From: Antedon bifida
Taxonomy: Eukaryota; Echinodermata; Crinoidea; Comatulida; Antedonidae
Reading direction: 5' to 3'
Length of the DNA: 64,000 nucleotides
Assembly: GCA_963402885.1 (NCBI GenBank)
Contig: OY727101.1
Span: forward strand, 14,360,417-14,424,416
This document shows positions 11,463-22,250 of this stretch, in pieces. The number at the start of each line of letters is the position of its first letter. Positions within the stretch are counted from its first letter, which is position 1. The notes beneath the pieces are model-generated. The model was not told the origin of the DNA, did no database searches, and saw only the letters and a list, made by a program, of their open reading frames with translations. The translations under genes were made by a program, and so were the position numbers.

Positions 11463-12654
11463 ATGGGGAACAATGCTACATCGATACCTGGACAAGGTCG
11501 AGATAGGTCCAAGCATCGAACAGTAAACTTTGACATGGACGGTCACGTCGACCGTGAACATAGTGCCACTTTATTCCCACGAGATTCGTCTGTGCGTGGC
11601 GATGAAGTCCTTGAACCAAGGCATGCCACAATGCCTGTGAAAGTAGAGAAGGAAAAAAAGAAGAAAACAAGTTTAGCAACGATAAAGAAAAAACTAGTTG
11701 GTAAAAAGAGACACACAAAGTCACTCGATTATGCTCGTGCCGTCAAAGACATGCTGTCGTCATGGAACATACGCGATGTTAAAGCGCTTGTCGACGAATA
11801 TGAATCACTAGCCATTTTAAAACAAATGTCAATTCAAACGACATTGGCTCGGCCAAAAACGCTTTCTTTAAGCCAGAATTTAAGCCATCTGTACGCGTGT
11901 CAGCATTGTGCTGACGTAGACTTGATTTTTCTTGGTACCGTGTTCCCGGCACACCGAGCGATTCTTTCTGTACGGTGTCGGTATTTCCGCGAAGTTTTAG
12001 CAAAATTTCCCGGCTACTGCAACAGTATTCCAATCAATCAGTTGCCAGGCGTGGACGTTACCATGTTTTCGGTGTTGTTGAAATATTTGTACACCGGAGA
12101 AATTGACACTCACGACCCACGATTAGAAAGCCTTGATGTGTTGATACAATTAGGAGATAAATTTGGTACACCAAATATTTTAGAACAAGATTTTAAATAC
12201 TTATTAGATACGGGTGAATTTGCAGATGCTATTGTAGTATTTGCGTCGGATTCACAATCAAAACACAGTGAACAAATGCCAGTAAGTGCCAGCAGATCCA
12301 GCAGAAACACATTCCTCTGTCACAAAGCCATCTTGTCAGCGAGGTCGCCATTCTTCCGCAACCTCTTGCAAAGGAAGCACAGAGAATCGGAAGAGAGGAG
12401 AGAAAACGAAATGCCAAAAAGGACCAAAATTGTACTGGACGCTAATGTAATTCCTAAAAAGTATGCCCATGTGTTATTAAACGCTATTTATTTAGACACT
12501 TTGGATTTGTCGTTGATTAAAGACGACGGGCTTGAGAGCAGTTTGGGTGAAGCTCAAGCTATGGTTCTTGGTAGAAAACCAGTTTCGCGGATTGATCAAG
12601 CTATGGAGTGCTATCAGATAGCGCAGTTTCTTGATATGACATCCATGGCACAAG
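11463..12654 (+). CDS. BTBD7: BTBD7 exon 1 (both BTB domains)
   Basis: Codes for residues 1-397 in one uninterrupted exon. The ATG at 11463 is chosen because MGNNATS restores the family N-terminus. The donor GTAGGT at 12655 agrees with phase and with the protein match (…SMAQ then ACEDVIAES from the next exon). Without splicing the frame continues 29 codons to a stop at 12741-12743, which would make a two-BTB protein without BACK. Confidence 0.93.
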
Positions 12655-15600
12655 GTAGGTCATCAGAAATAGAATCTCTGCTCCTTGTATTGACTCGTCT
12701 GAGTTTGGTGCGTGATATATTACACAACAGCGAAACCAAATAAAAATGTTTTGCAAATTACTTTTCATTGCATCAACAAATATAATAATAAATATAATAA
12801 AAACAAAGACACCCTGATATCTACTGTACGACCATTTAATAAATAAATATTAGTAAATTTGTAATTAAAAATGTAAAAAAATCTAATATAGCTACAAATG
12901 ACTACACCATTCAATTCATGATGAAATCTCTGCTACTTAAATGCGGCGTGGAGAATATGATAAAAACGGGTATTGGGTCTTCACAAGGAAATTATTACAA
13001 AAAAAACATTTTTTAGGCCATTCTAACATATACTATAACTGAATGGCCAAGGGGAATTAAAAGTTACCCAACTTAAACGGCGCAAGTTTTGGTCAAGTGG
13101 TTTAGAAAGAGGTACTGTAACACATTTTGAGTTGTTTGTGTTATAGATTTCTGTTGAAATACAATAATGCCTGTAAAAAGGGTAAATATCTCATTAATTG
13201 TAGTATAAATTGGTTAATATTTAATGCTGTGTTTACACTAAACAGATCATTTGAACAATAAATTACCTACATTTTAGGGAAAGTATTATTGCACTGATAG
13301 ATAGTACAATATCTTCCTGTTTCCATACGAAATTGAGTAAGCATTAACAATTGATTGTAGAAAAAACAGCTTGCTTCATTAACCAGTAATAAGTTCAATA
13401 GTAGCACATCCGTGTACTGTACATATTAATGGAATTAATCTTCTGATTATGAATTTGTTATTGCTATTTTTATGCAAAAGCTAGAAAATTAAAATATTGT
13501 GCAGTGATTAGAACTTCTTGGAAAAATGATTCCTCTCAAGAATTAGAATAATAAAATTTGTATCAAAAACATTTCTCTCTGAAATTAATAATTGCTCAAT
13601 TCATATTCGATATTCAGAATTAACATTGTAGAATAAGCATTTAGCCATTTTCCCGTTCTTCAATAATAAATAATGCATACTACATACGTACTAAAGGTTG
13701 TTTATTAAATAAAGAACAACTATATATCATTTTCTACAGTATGCTTTAATTGAAACTGAAATTTGTTTGTAACAATCCTTTAAAAATGTTCCCTTTGCCA
13801 AAAAGTCACATATATAAATTATTCAAATACATTTCCTTCTTACTGGGAAAAAATGTTTTAGAAAACATTGTTGAATTGTTGCAGTAGAAATGGCCCTGAA
13901 AAAAGGAATTAGTGTTTTCCAAAAGCTTGGCACTGCTTTCTGGCTATTTTATACTTTACTGTTTTTTTAGTATTTATGTATCTTCATTGAGATCCAGCCA
14001 GTGATTTAATTCATTCATTTCATTTATTTATTCGACATCATGTCCTAGGACCCCAAAAGCAACAGAGTCACCATGAAATTTCTGGGGCCCCAGAAGAACT
14101 TAACTACATAAAATTAAAAATCAAATCAGTTCAAAATACATTTTTCATTAATTTACCTTTGGATTAACACATTTTGTATATGTTTTCTTTCTATAGCCTG
14201 TGAAGATGTAATAGCGGAGAGTATCAACACTGAAAACATAATTAGTATTTTGAGTTGGAGCTGTCAACCTCATGGTTCAAGCTGGGTGCATAGACAAGCC
14301 ATGCATTACATGAAAGAAGAGTTTCTATCAATTATGAATTCTTCTACATTGTGTGACATCACAAAGGGTGATTTGCTCGCTGCCCTTAAATCAGACTTTT
14401 TGCAGGTGAGTGGTGTTATTCTAATTTTCATTTCGTCCCTAGCTCAGTCTACACTATCAAAAAAGTGATTTCCCCATTTATGGACATGATGATGTTATAT
14501 CTGGGGTAGCACTAACATTTCATTTTGTTTAGCCATTTGGCGAAAGTCAAAATATTTTTTTTAGTCAAATCAGTTTATCTATAGCCAAAATGGCTAAAGT
14601 CCAATTTTTTTATTTAGCCAAATGAATCGGTCATTAGCCAAAATTAAAAATTGTTGAAATATAATGGTAAAAACGTTTTAGTTAATTTATCTATGTTAAT
14701 AGGTCTATACACTGTTTCCTGAACGTTTTTGTAAGGCATTTGGGGAAAGAGAGCCATGCCTAAATCACTGTATATTTGATTTTAAAAAATAATTGCTGTT
14801 GTATTTTATATGATCAAAACAATTGTTCAAATTGTTTTTAATCATACAGCATTCATACAGTTATCAATTTAATAAGAAACATTTTACAGTTTTCTTAAAT
14901 CCTCTGAACGCTATGTTATTTTTGTTTTTTACGCTTGGCTGGTGGCTTTCGTAACACGCGAAAATGTTAAGACTTTCACGGTCACCCACCGTCACCGCCG
15001 CGCAGCGGGTGAATGTTTTTTAATTGGGTATGCTCAAGAGGTGCGAAAGTGCAGTAGCGCAGGCCTAGCTAGGCCCCTAGCCTACAAAATGATGTACGAC
15101 GGTACGTCGTAGGCCTATATGCTAAAAATATTTCTAGCAAACGAACACTCGTATCGTTGTTGAACGTGCAGATAATATAGGCCAAAGCACAGGGAAAAGG
15201 CGTTTCTGTCGGGGGAGAAATTTATACCATCCCGGCTCGATTATTTATTACCCAACAACACAGAAGCCGGCGGCCGGCCTTGCTGTTTATATAGTCCGCA
15301 ATAAATGCACGTGTGTGTTTAGCTAAATCCCCGTTAGACTCTACCATTTCCCGAATGTTGTTTTGTTTACTCTACTGACGCACTGCACGCACGAGGAAAC
15401 TTTATTAAGGGTAAAATATGAAACTACATTATTGGAGCCTAAAATGCATAACGCATAAATATTGATTTCGATAAGATCATTCATTGAAGATACTATGTTT
15501 TTTTTAATCTGAAAAGAACACCCTTATCGAAAAATAGACAATCCCGGTAAATAGCCGACACAGTCGGCTGTCGAGTCGTCGATCGTTTGTGCATCATCCG

Positions 15601-18600
15601 TGTGTCGTGTAACGTCGGTCATTCTGTGCAGTCTACCTCTGCTATCTCCATCATATTGAAATAACAAAGAGACGCCTGGTACAACGAAACAAGTTGACGA
15701 AAACGGAGCTTGAAGTAAACAACATGATAACGAACAAAATAAATGCTTGAAGATCGACAAATGGACCTTTTAGTTGGACTTTATGCTTTCGCCAAAATGA
15801 TTATTTTATTATCTATTTTATCATATGTCATAGGCAAAATGGCTAAAGTAGCCGTTTTATTTTTCGCCAATCTGGAAACGTTTTCGCCCATGGCGACTTG
15901 GCGATCGGCCAGTGCGAGCCCAGTATATCACTACCATATTTGGGCATATCACTACCATATTTTGGCACATCACACTTTTTTTTCAAACTAGTTTGATAGT
16001 GTAGACAGAGCTTAAGATTATATCATGTATCGTGATTCAAAATATTATCTTGGTTTGCAAAATATACCCTATGGTTGATATATCAGCCATTAGGCTTTGG
16101 TTGTTGGAGGTCTAAACTCACTTCATCTAGTAGTTCAGATTTAGGCTCTGTATACACTATCAAACTTTATGTGACAAGTCCCATATATGGACTCGAATGA
16201 TGTTATATCACTACCATATGTTGGCACATTTTTGTCAAACTAGTTTGACCTTATGCATATTGTGTTGTTGGTTGTTGTCTGGTCCTAGAATCAACTGAAA
16301 CTGTGTGAGAAATCTAGTGAGAAAGAACGTCCCAATGACACTGTATGTGCACAATGATGTAACATAACGTAACCAGTTCCTAGGTTGTTGCAAATTGAAA
16401 GGTCCCTACAGTAGCCCAATAATACAATTTAATTTATTATATTTTGTAGGCAAGTGAACTTGAAGTATTGAAAGCTGTGGTCAAATGGGGAGAGCAGCAA
16501 CTTGTTAAGAAAATGGAAGAACGAGGTAAATAATCTATCAAATTAGTTAAAAGCTAATAATACAGACAGGCCTTTTAAATATGACGATTAGATACCAATA
16601 CATGGAAGTTAAAATCCTAGCTTTGTCTTAGTACCAGTATTATGGTCAAAACAGGGCCACTTCCTCAATACTTTATTCAGACATGTAAAACAATTAAGAT
16701 TGAAATGCGACACCCAATTGCACTTATTTGTAATGCAAGACCTTATATGAAAGTTACAGTATATGATAACTATTCTATATTACTTTTATTTAATGTTGCA
16801 ATGAAATGCTGTAATAATCTTTATTACATTGATCACATGGAATTGCTGTGCATTGATTGGCCGAGTTCACTGACAATACAATTGTCATTCATTCTGTTTA
16901 TATCTGTACAAATATGAAATATAAAAAAAAAATGCTATTTTTCTTTACTTCGCAGTAGAACACCTTGATTTTGATTTATTTCTAATAAGACTTGTATGTT
17001 ATTTCAGAACCTAACGTAGTCAGCAACACGCAGCACAGCCTAAGTCGCAAAGGTATTAAACGGCGTGACTTGGACAACATGGAACTACGAGAGATTCTCA
17101 GCGACATCATACCATATGTACGAGTACAGCACATCATTCCACGTAATCATGACATTCTGAACAGCGCCATCAAGCGTGGACTAATCCCAATGTTACCGTC
17201 GCATATGGTTGATGGGGAAGAACCATTGTCTGTGAATTATTGGGTGAAAGGCAAATCAAGAAGGCGGTATCCAAGGCCTAGGCTTTTCAGCCCTTATATG
17301 GAAGAAGCAAAGGTAATTTTAAGTTTTTAAATGAAATGTAAATGTAAATGAGAGAATAACCTGTGACTTGTAGCCTACTGGGCTGAATTGCCCATAAGGG
17401 TGGACGACACATACCACAACTTTCTTCTACTCCTCTAAAGATCCCTTTGTGTCGAATGCTGCCACCAAACGGCGCCTGTTCGTCTGTCCACAATGACGGG
17501 CTGAATGGATTAGTATACCCGGGTAACTCCCTACTCTTCCGAAAGATGTACTGGTGCAAACAAACCAGATGTGTACACTGAACCTCCAGTTTTAAGTCCT
17601 TATCTGAGAAGACTACCACCAGAAAAATGGTCGAGGAGTGTCTTGAACCTGTGCCGATTGCGTAGCTATGGTTTGCGGTGCCCCTGCCTTAACCGACAAA
17701 ATAAAGCCGGTTGTAGTTCAAATTTATTTGCGTGAATCAAAAGTGTTCACTAATGTGCATGCACAATATTTTTATCTACTTTTTGTAACATGAAAAATGC
17801 GTACCATAACTCAAGGATGTTTCGATTCAAGTGAATATAGTTATAATTTGTTTTTAATACCTGGACTTGTATAGACTTTTTTGTTATTGTTGCTAATATG
17901 AATGTATTATTATACTGTAGTTTATTATGTTTAGATTCAACCTGTTGGGTGTGAACTGTTCAAAATAAAATAAATAAATAAAATAAATTAGGCAGTTCAT
18001 CCACATAATCTGGCTAATTTAATTTTATATTTTAGACAATGCTGGAAGAGCAAATGGCAGCAGAGATGGAGCTGGTACGTTTACGCATGATACGCATGTC
18101 GCACGTACCCGATACGCTCTATATGTTGGATGATACAAAGTATTCCCCAAACCAGCGAGGGCAGTGTGCATCATACCCACCATCAGTTGTTACAAATAAC
18201 TTACCAGGTATGACATCATAATGAGATTGTGTCAAGAGAAAAATAGATGTCTTTTATTTCTGTCTGCCACCCTCTATCTGTGTAAACTATTTTTTGCCAC
18301 ATAAGCTTAGAGGTGACTGAACGACAAATTGACTTTCAAACAATTTATTTTGTTACGATTGAAATCTATCCCATGATGCCTACTACATCCTTGTTTGTCA
18401 AATATTCTGCCGTACTTATATTACATTAGGGATTACTAACCTCCGGATGGGATTCACAAATTGCGGATATATCATGATTTTAACTACCATTTGTCAGGTG
18501 GTCAAAGGTTAATATAGAACATTCACATTCTTTGTTAATGCTGTGAAAATGTTCTGCTTTGACCTTGGGGCTGTTTACATGAAGTCTGATATACATTGTA

Positions 18601-21364
18601 GTTTAATGTTTATTCTTGATAACTGTTCTAGATCCTGATAATTATCTGAAAATATCAATGATGATTAATATCAGGTCTGAGAATTAACACTTGTCTAGCT
18701 GAGTGTTAGCCCAGCTGACAAATCTTTAGTTACATGTTAAGGCGCCTTAGTCTGGTCTGGATTTTAAGCATCTAGGCATTAATTTGAAAAAAAAAGTACT
18801 TTAAAGGCATTAATGATAATAAAATACATTTTATCTATTTTACAATATATGGAATATTAATAGTAATGACCTACAAGTCTCATGAAGTTAAGCATACAAT
18901 TTACATGCATAATATATCTTAAAACAAATTTAAACAAATTTAAACACCGTGTTTAATATAATAGGGACACTATGTAGCATAATTTTCAACTATTAAAACA
19001 GATATTCTCCCATAAATTGATCATGAAATTATGCTTCTTTACGAGTTTCAAACATGTGACTTTTATACAATACAACACTTAATTTTTAAGATTTATATAC
19101 TTGGGTTTATAAGGTTTGCTTAATTAATAGGGATATGAAACTGTGACAGGCCATGAAAAACTTGATTGTCTATAATTTGCTTTGAATAGTACTACTATAT
19201 CTACATCTGTCCAAAATATGGACTGAAAATTAGTTGCCTGCAGTATTATATGAAAAAATAGTGACAATATTTATGTGGTGGCAATGCATCATGTATACAG
19301 TATTGCTTTTCCAAAGTGATCTAGTAATTGGATAAATGGTTGTGTTTGATACTACATGAGCCGCACCCACATTTGACCATTCCTGGGTGGTTATTCCAAG
19401 GTTGGATACTGAAACATTTAGATTGGGGTCGTGGCCTAAAATATATGCAGACAGGGTCTTACGATAGAGCTTGCGGGTTGAGTAAACAATCTTTTACTCA
19501 CTAATGTAGACCGTAACCTTTACACAAAATACGATTTGGTTGTTTAAACAAACTATTGGATTCATTCAAATTGATTTTTAGTTTGACATGTAGGATAAAT
19601 ATAGATTGTATTTATTTGTTCTTAATAGTGTGTTCACATTCAGTAGTTTTGTATTACTTTTAAAAATGTATTGTCCCCCAAAAACATGAAAAATGAAGAT
19701 TAATAAAGTCAGATTTTGAATAGGCCATTTTGTAAGTTTATAAATAATGTTTTCACAAAAAAATGGTTAAATTCAACCAAAAATAATAATAGTAATATAC
19801 TGTTTTTTATGTTTGTCCAAGGAAAGCGTCTTTAATTGGCGGCATCTTCAATGGAAGAAAACCTACATTTACATATAAACTTGTGTTTTTCAGTACCTGA
19901 TAACTCGACAGTAACAGCAATGTTACAACGTGAAAAAGAGCTGAGAAGATGCAACCTTACGCAGCGAGCATTTGCTCTTGCGCATACTGATAGTGCAGCC
20001 GTCTCACGTGAGATTCGGACAAGGGTAGTCCGTGAATTTGGCCTGCCCGACGAATCGGTTGAAATATTTCAAAGTATACCAGAACATTATGGCGAGGATT
20101 GTGGACGTGACGACGAAGAAGAAATGTTTGGACGAGTATGGGATGTTCAACATGGCTCACAAGATGGCGCTGTTACTCCTACGCCAGATCCACCTGAGGT
20201 ACCGTATATATTCATTTATACATTTAAAATACACTAATACCATAAATTATATTAGGTAGAATGTACGATTGTTCAAGTTATATTTTTTTTATACAATAGA
20301 ATATTAAGGGGACACCTTTGGGACCCAAAAACTGTGCTCTTAATGTGTGTACCATAAAATATTTGTAGTGTTAAAACATATATTGCCCCTTGTTAGTTTT
20401 ATGTGGTTTTTTTCTATAATTTTGCAAATGCAATGTATGTTTTTGTGGTTTCTTTTTTTTTTCATTGTTATGGATTAGTCTGGTAAAAATATGCTTTTCT
20501 ACTTAATGTAAAGTTCTCAAAAGATATACCTGGGGATAAAGATAAAAAAAATGTTTAACAAAAGCACATTGTGCAATACATATGTACCACTTAGCTATAC
20601 AGAACATTATTGGAAATAACCTTTGCAACTTGTAATGTTGTTGACAGGAACTAAAAGTATTGAGCATGTTATGATTGACAGCAAATAGGATGTTGTGGCT
20701 ATAAAATAATTTTATTATGTCATGGAGGGAATTAGTTGTCCTTGGCTCACAATAGCAAACTAGTCATTTTTGCCAGTAGATTGTTTTTAATTGGTATGGA
20801 TAAGTAAAAAAAAAAAAAATTAATTTCTATAGCCCTAGAATATAGTCTATTTGTTCCAAATAAAGCGTAATATTTTTCCAAAATAATTTCTCTTTTTAAT
20901 TATCATTTTATTTATTGATTGTAGTGGAGCTGTAGCTTGGTGGTTAACATGCTTTCTGACCTAGTGGCAGGGTTATAAATCGCGATTCTTTCAATTCCAC
21001 TCCCTAAGCCTCAAATGAGACTTAATTTATGAGCACGATAAATTATAAAATAGTTTATCCATCATGTAATTGGCAAGTCACTTGATGTTGGATGTGTATG
21101 AAATATAAAAAAAACTAAAGACTGTTATCTATTGACTCTTTTTAGGTTGCCGCTGCTGCACAAGTTGTACCCATGCTCAGCGACATCATGCCAGACATCG
21201 CAATTCCATCAAGTCCTGACATCACAATAGCTACAGCACCATCTGTCAATCAAATGTTATTGCAGGAACCAGAACTTGGAGATGGCCACTTTTCACGTAG
21301 GAAAAAATCAAGTAATAAGCCAGGCCACAGCAGACGTGATACTAATGCATGTACAGACGTGTAA
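11463..21364 (+). CDS. BTBD7: BTB/POZ domain-containing protein 7, complete, 7 coding exons
   Basis: BTBD7 is a double-BTB plus BACK domain protein; in vertebrates it is linked to epithelial remodelling and branching morphogenesis. Coding exons: 11463-12654, 14197-14405, 16450-16525, 17008-17312, 18036-18207, 19894-20198, 21146-21364 (TAA 21362-21364); 825 aa, consistent phase throughout. It starts MGNNATS, an N-myristoylation-type sequence like that of the vertebrate protein. A basic KEKKKKTSLATIKKKL region (61-78) precedes WNIRDVKALVDEYES (101-115), both family hallmarks. BTB1 spans about 145-245 (DVDLIFLGTVFPAHRAIL), BTB2 about 253-365 (CHKAILSARSPFFRNLLQR), and BACK follows from about 395 (SSWVHRQAMHYMKEEF). 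RPRLFSPYMEEAK and RMSHVPDTLYM are further conserved BTBD7 blocks. The C-terminus is shorter than in human (about 1130 aa) but keeps an MLSDIMPDIAI motif. Confidence 0.95.
14197..14405 (+). CDS. BTBD7: BTBD7 exon 2 (BACK start)
   Basis: Codes for ACEDVIAESINTENI and SSWVHRQAMHYMKEEF, closely matching the vertebrate BACK region. AG at 14195-14196, GTGAGT at 14406. Confidence 0.93.
14440..14500. mobile_element. Family A MITE, copy 2, left half
   Basis: Left half of a family A element (AGCTCAGTCTACACTATC to GATGATGTTATAT). The element is broken here by a 1.4-kb insertion and resumes at 15924. Confidence 0.85.
14501..15923. mobile_element. 1.4-kb DNA transposon inserted inside a family A MITE
   Basis: Starts CTGGGGTAGCACT and ends with the near inverse AGTGCGAGCCCAG. 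TATAT (14496-14500 and 15924-15928) is duplicated on both sides. Sub-terminal inverted blocks TAGCCA/TGGCTA and GGCGAAA/TTTCGCC recur at both ends. It is richer in GC than its host intron and has no long open frame resembling a transposase, so it is non-autonomous or deleted. Superfamily not assigned. Confidence 0.8.
15924..16014. mobile_element. Family A MITE, copy 2, right half
   Basis: Continues exactly where 14500 stopped: TATATCACTACCATATTT through CAAACTAGTTTGATAGTG to GACAGAGCTTAA. Confidence 0.85.
16141..16250. mobile_element. Family A MITE, copy 3 (3' truncated)
   Basis: Begins GGCTCTGTATACACTATC and breaks off after CAAACTAGTTTGAC; the right terminal repeat is missing. Confidence 0.75.
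16450..16525 (+). CDS. BTBD7: BTBD7 exon 3
   Basis: Short exon coding ASELEVLKAVVKWGEQQL (BACK helix), 76 bp, phase 0 in and 1 out. Confidence 0.9.
17008..17312 (+). CDS. BTBD7: BTBD7 exon 4
   Basis: Codes for EPNVVSNTQHSLSRKG, KRRDLDNMELREILSDIIP and RPRLFSPYMEEAK, all conserved in BTBD7. Confidence 0.93.
17375..17700 (-). repeat. SINE-like repeat with tRNA-type box B
   Basis: Shares AAAGATGTACTGG, GATGTGTACACTGAACCT, and GAGAAGACT/CTTGAACC..TGCCGAT blocks with 39370-39600. Read on the minus strand the CGGCAC-AGGTTCAAGAC end resembles a tRNA B box. Confidence 0.6.
18036..18207 (+). CDS. BTBD7: BTBD7 exon 5
   Basis: Codes for LVRLRMIRMSHVPDTLYM and PPSVVTNNLPG, both strong family matches. 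Confidence 0.93.
19661..19790. mobile_element. Family C element, partial copy
   Basis: AAATGTATTGTCCCCC then AAACATGAAAAATGAAGATT, the left end of the TTAA-flanked family seen complete at 37322-37638. The right end is not recognisable. Confidence 0.65.
19894..20198 (+). CDS. BTBD7: BTBD7 exon 6
   Basis: Codes for an alpha-helical segment including AVSREIRTRVVREFGLPDES, matching the vertebrate region before the variable tail, then an acidic and Pro-rich stretch. Confidence 0.9.
20930..21120 (+). repeat. tRNA-derived SINE
   Basis: Starts GTAGCTTGGTGGTTAACATG (tRNA A-box-like) and ends with a tail GCACGATAAATTATAAAATA that recurs at 62686-62795. Similar heads occur at 21425-21500 and 32161-32230. 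Confidence 0.65.
21146..21364 (+). CDS. BTBD7: BTBD7 terminal exon
   Basis: Codes for VVPMLSDIMPDIAIPSSPD and a basic, Ser-rich end, stop TAA. The LxDxMPDIA motif is also found near the C-terminus of vertebrate BTBD7, which supports the last exon. Confidence 0.88.
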   Translation, partial: VAAAAQVVPMLSDIMPDIAIPSSPDITIATAPSVNQMLLQEPELGDGHFSRRKKSSNKPGHSRRDTNACTDV

Positions 21365-21424
21365 CATGTTGTGTTTACATATAACTTTCATTTAAAGTGT
21401 AAAAGTTAATTATTAGATTATATA

Positions 21425-21500
21425 GATGCACAGTTTGGTGGTTAAACATACTTGCCTTCCATTACCAGGGTCTTAGGTTCGAGTATAAAACTCTCACCCC
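21425..21500 (+). repeat. tRNA-like SINE head
   Basis: GTTTGGTGGTTAAACATAC with GGGTCTTAGGTTCGAGTAT resembles A and B boxes of a tRNA-derived SINE. Lies just after the BTBD7 stop, so it may be in the 3' UTR. Confidence 0.5.
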
Positions 21501-21630
21501 ACTGTTATGCTTTGTAAAACAAAGGTATGCAATAAGTGGGTTTTGTCAGCTACTAAAACAAGACCTAGAAAAGGTTTTACATAACAATAGCAATTTTTTT
21601 TTCTTTTATATTTTTTTATTTTTCAAAAAC

Positions 21631-21636
21631 AATAAA
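21631..21636 (+). terminator. BTBD7: Candidate BTBD7 polyadenylation signal
   Basis: AATAAA about 270 bp after the stop. Later AATAAA sites also exist in this AT-rich stretch, so the used site is uncertain. Confidence 0.35.
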
Positions 21637-21699
21637 ACCTTAAAAATTGTTTAAAATAAATACCTTTCAAAATGATTTTAATTGAAGTACAGTAGGATC

Positions 21700-22250
21700 T
21701 CTGTTGGGCCACCCATATTAAGCAACACCCCCATTAGGTGACCCCTTAATAAAGGGACCCCTAATAGAGGATCCCCTATTAAGGAACCCCTATTAAGCAA
21801 CACCCCTATTAAGGGACCCCCTAATAAAGGGACCCCTAATAAATTATCCCTAATATTAAGGGACTCCCCTAAGCAACACCCCTATTAAGGGACCCCCTAA
21901 TAAAGGGACCCCTAATAAATTATCCCTTATTAAGGGACTCCCCTAAGCAACACCCCTATTAAGGGACCCCCTAAGCAACACCCCTATTAAGGGACTCCCC
22001 TAAGCAACACCCCTATTAAGGGACTCCCCTAAGCAACACCCCTATTAAGGGACTCCCCTAAGCAACACCCCTATTAAGGGACTCCCCTAAGCAACACCCT
22101 TATTAAGGGACTCCCCTAAGCAACACCCCTATTAAGGGACTCCCCTAAGCAACACCCCTATTAAGGGACTCCCCTAAGCAACACCCCTATTAAGGGACTC
22201 CCCTAAGCAACACCCCTATTAATAGACACCCATATTAAGTATTAATAGGG
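21700..22250. repeat. Minisatellite, 29-bp unit
   Basis: An irregular part (21700-21930) of CCCTATTAAGGGACCCCCTAATAAAGGG-like pieces passes into a regular array (about 21930-22220) of about ten nearly identical 29-bp units, each AAGCAACACCCCTATTAAGG then GACTCCCCT. It lies 340-890 bp after the BTBD7 stop. Confidence 0.92.

Noticed and set aside
21930..22220. CRISPR-like array with 29-bp repeats
   Set aside because: Units are head-to-tail with no spacers, in an animal intergenic region; it is a minisatellite.
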